Source of the DNA: Hyphomicrobiales bacterium
GTDB taxonomy: Bacteria > Pseudomonadota > Alphaproteobacteria > Rhizobiales > Rhizobiaceae
DNA: 64,000 bases
Direction of reading: 5' to 3'
Assembly: GCA_900467745.1 (NCBI GenBank)
Contig: UBQW01000025.1
Span: 148,790-212,789, forward strand
The position numbers and the translations under genes are program-made. Positions within the stretch are counted from its first letter, which is position 1. Each line of letters opens with the position of its first letter. Below are positions 63,160-64,000 of the stretch, piece by piece. The notes beneath the pieces were generated by a model. That model was not told the origin of the DNA. It ran no database searches and saw nothing but the letters and a program-made list of their open reading frames with translations.

Positions 63160-64000
63160 TCACGCCGCGATCTTCTCATAGAGGACGGCGCGATTGCGCC
63201 CACTATCCTTGGCGGCATAAAGCGCCGCATCGGCCATCTTGAGCAGATCGCTCCAGGAACGGCCCGCATCCGCACTCGTTGCAACGCCGATGCTGACGGT
63301 GAGCGGCACGCGCTGACCGTTGCTGTCCACTTCGAGCTTGCCGATCAGATCGACCAGACGCTCGGCCGCCTTCATGGCTTCCAAGGCGTTCGTCTTCGGA
63401 AGATAGGCCGCGAACTCCTCGCCGCCGAGGCGCGCGAAGCTGCCGCTTGCATTGAGGTTGCGGCTGATCGCATCGGCGAAGCTGACGAGCACCTGATCGC
63501 CAGTATCATGGCCGAAACGATCGTTGACCTGCTTGAACAGGTCGAGATCCATCAACAGCAGCGCATCGTCGCCACGCATGACCTTCGGCATCCGCGAGGT
63601 AAACCAGCGGCGGTTGCCGACACCGGTCAGCATATCCGTATCGGCCACATGCCGCAGCGCCGCCTCGGCACGCTCCTTCACGAGGATGATCACGAAAAGC
63701 GCGATCGCGAAATGGCAAATGATGCGGATGAAGAACGCCCAGCGCGGCGTCATCGGAGCGATCGCCGGCGTCAGCATGGCAACGACGATGAGCAGGGCCA
63801 GAAGCGACGACAGCGCGATCACGCAAGACAGCACGATCCGCACCGGCAGCCGTTCCGGCCGCCGATCGTGCAGCACCGTTGCCGTGGCCGCCGCAAGCGA
63901 CAGGAAGGAAACGAAATTCCCGACCGCGCCGCGAACGGCGTCGACCAGATAGAACCGCGTCGCGAACGCGGTCACGATCAGCACCGCTGGAATGATCAGC
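63160..64000 (-). CDS. GGDEF diguanylate cyclase, partial (runs off the window)
   Basis: At least 279 residues visible; the frame stays open to the window edge, so the true N-terminus lies beyond it. About five membrane helices are followed by a GGDEF domain with the active-site GGEEF (FARLGGEEFAAYLPK), a competent variant. The RxxD inhibitory I-site normally placed a few residues before GGEEF is absent (NASG there), so product inhibition is not expected. It makes c-di-GMP; the sensing part is membrane-bound. The C-terminus is complete (VLYEKIAA). Confidence 0.85.
   Translation of the reverse strand, partial: LIIPAVLIVTAFATRFYLVDAVRGAVGNFVSFLSLAAATATVLHDRRPERLPVRIVLSCVIALSSLLALLIVVAMLTPAIAPMTPRWAFFIRIICHFAIALFVIILVKERAEAALRHVADTDMLTGVGNRRWFTSRMPKVMRGDDALLLMDLDLFKQVNDRFGHDTGDQVLVSFADAISRNLNASGSFARLGGEEFAAYLPKTNALEAMKAAERLVDLIGKLEVDSNGQRVPLTVSIGVATSADAGRSWSDLLKMADAALYAAKDSGRNRAVLYEKIAA

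Noticed and set aside
1-64000. tRNA, rRNA, phage or insertion-sequence genes
   Set aside because: I looked for transposase motifs, integrases and tRNA-like cloverleaf ends and saw none that I could support.

Overview
The window is about 64 kb of gene-dense, GC-rich chromosome from an alphaproteobacterium of the Rhizobiaceae, most likely the genus Rhizobium. Support: FnrN with perfect TTGAT-N4-ATCAA anaeroboxes, a RopA-type porin, the greA / LpsB-LpcC glycosyltransferase / lrp / trxB / lsrB neighbourhood, twin AbcR-type small RNAs beside lsrB, a GTTC-N7-GTTC SOS box, and rhizobial palindromic mosaic repeats. No phage, insertion sequence, CRISPR array, tRNA or rRNA was recognised. The content looks like a stable core chromosome with accessory resistance and transport genes.

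Layout. 0-10.6 kb is a low-oxygen respiration block: aminotransferase, fnrN, hemN (divergent from fnrN around a shared anaerobox), then a GbsR/MarR-type regulator preceded by a 30-bp perfect palindrome, then cydD-cydC-cydA-cydB-cydX closed by a strong terminator. A second perfect anaerobox overlaps the hemN stop codon and could drive the regulator-cyd operon. 10.6-19.3 kb holds msrC, a DMT exporter, two related secreted proteins, YjbQ, DUF1428, a LysR gene, the porin ropA, DUF427, an APH(3')-like kinase and a 53-aa small protein. 19.3-22.5 kb holds a LysR regulator divergent from a class D beta-lactamase, then a TonB-like proline/glutamate-rich DUF930 protein.

22.6-32 kb is the macromolecular-synthesis block on the minus strand: dnaG-recQ (overlapping), kbl, tdh, a GFA protein, then rpoD. 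32-33.9 kb has a long intergenic region with at least one candidate structured RNA, an uncharacterised regulator-like protein and a GatB/YqeY protein. 34-46.4 kb carries carA and carB, 7.4 kb apart, with an acyltransferase, MATE and Tet-type MFS exporters, a LysR gene, a YpfJ-type metallopeptidase and a zinc alcohol dehydrogenase between them.

46.5-53.2 kb has a DUF2235 hydrolase, a VOC protein, an SOS-boxed operon of a radical-SAM DNA-repair-type protein plus a DUF4130-UdgX fusion, greA with a terminator-like leader, an LPS-core glycosyltransferase, and lrp. 53.4-64 kb has trxB, lsrB, tandem AbcR1/AbcR2-type sRNAs with matched promoters, an ArsR-MFS-OYE cluster, an APH(6)-like kinase, a divergent LysR/epimerase pair, DUF2188, a ChaA-type Ca2+/H+ antiporter and a diguanylate cyclase cut by the window edge.

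The most interesting signals are the SOS-boxed radical SAM/UdgX operon, the twin sRNAs with an identical upstream element at identical spacing, the 30-bp palindrome and anaeroboxes controlling cytochrome bd genes, and leader/intergenic RNA candidates at greA and at 32.3 kb.
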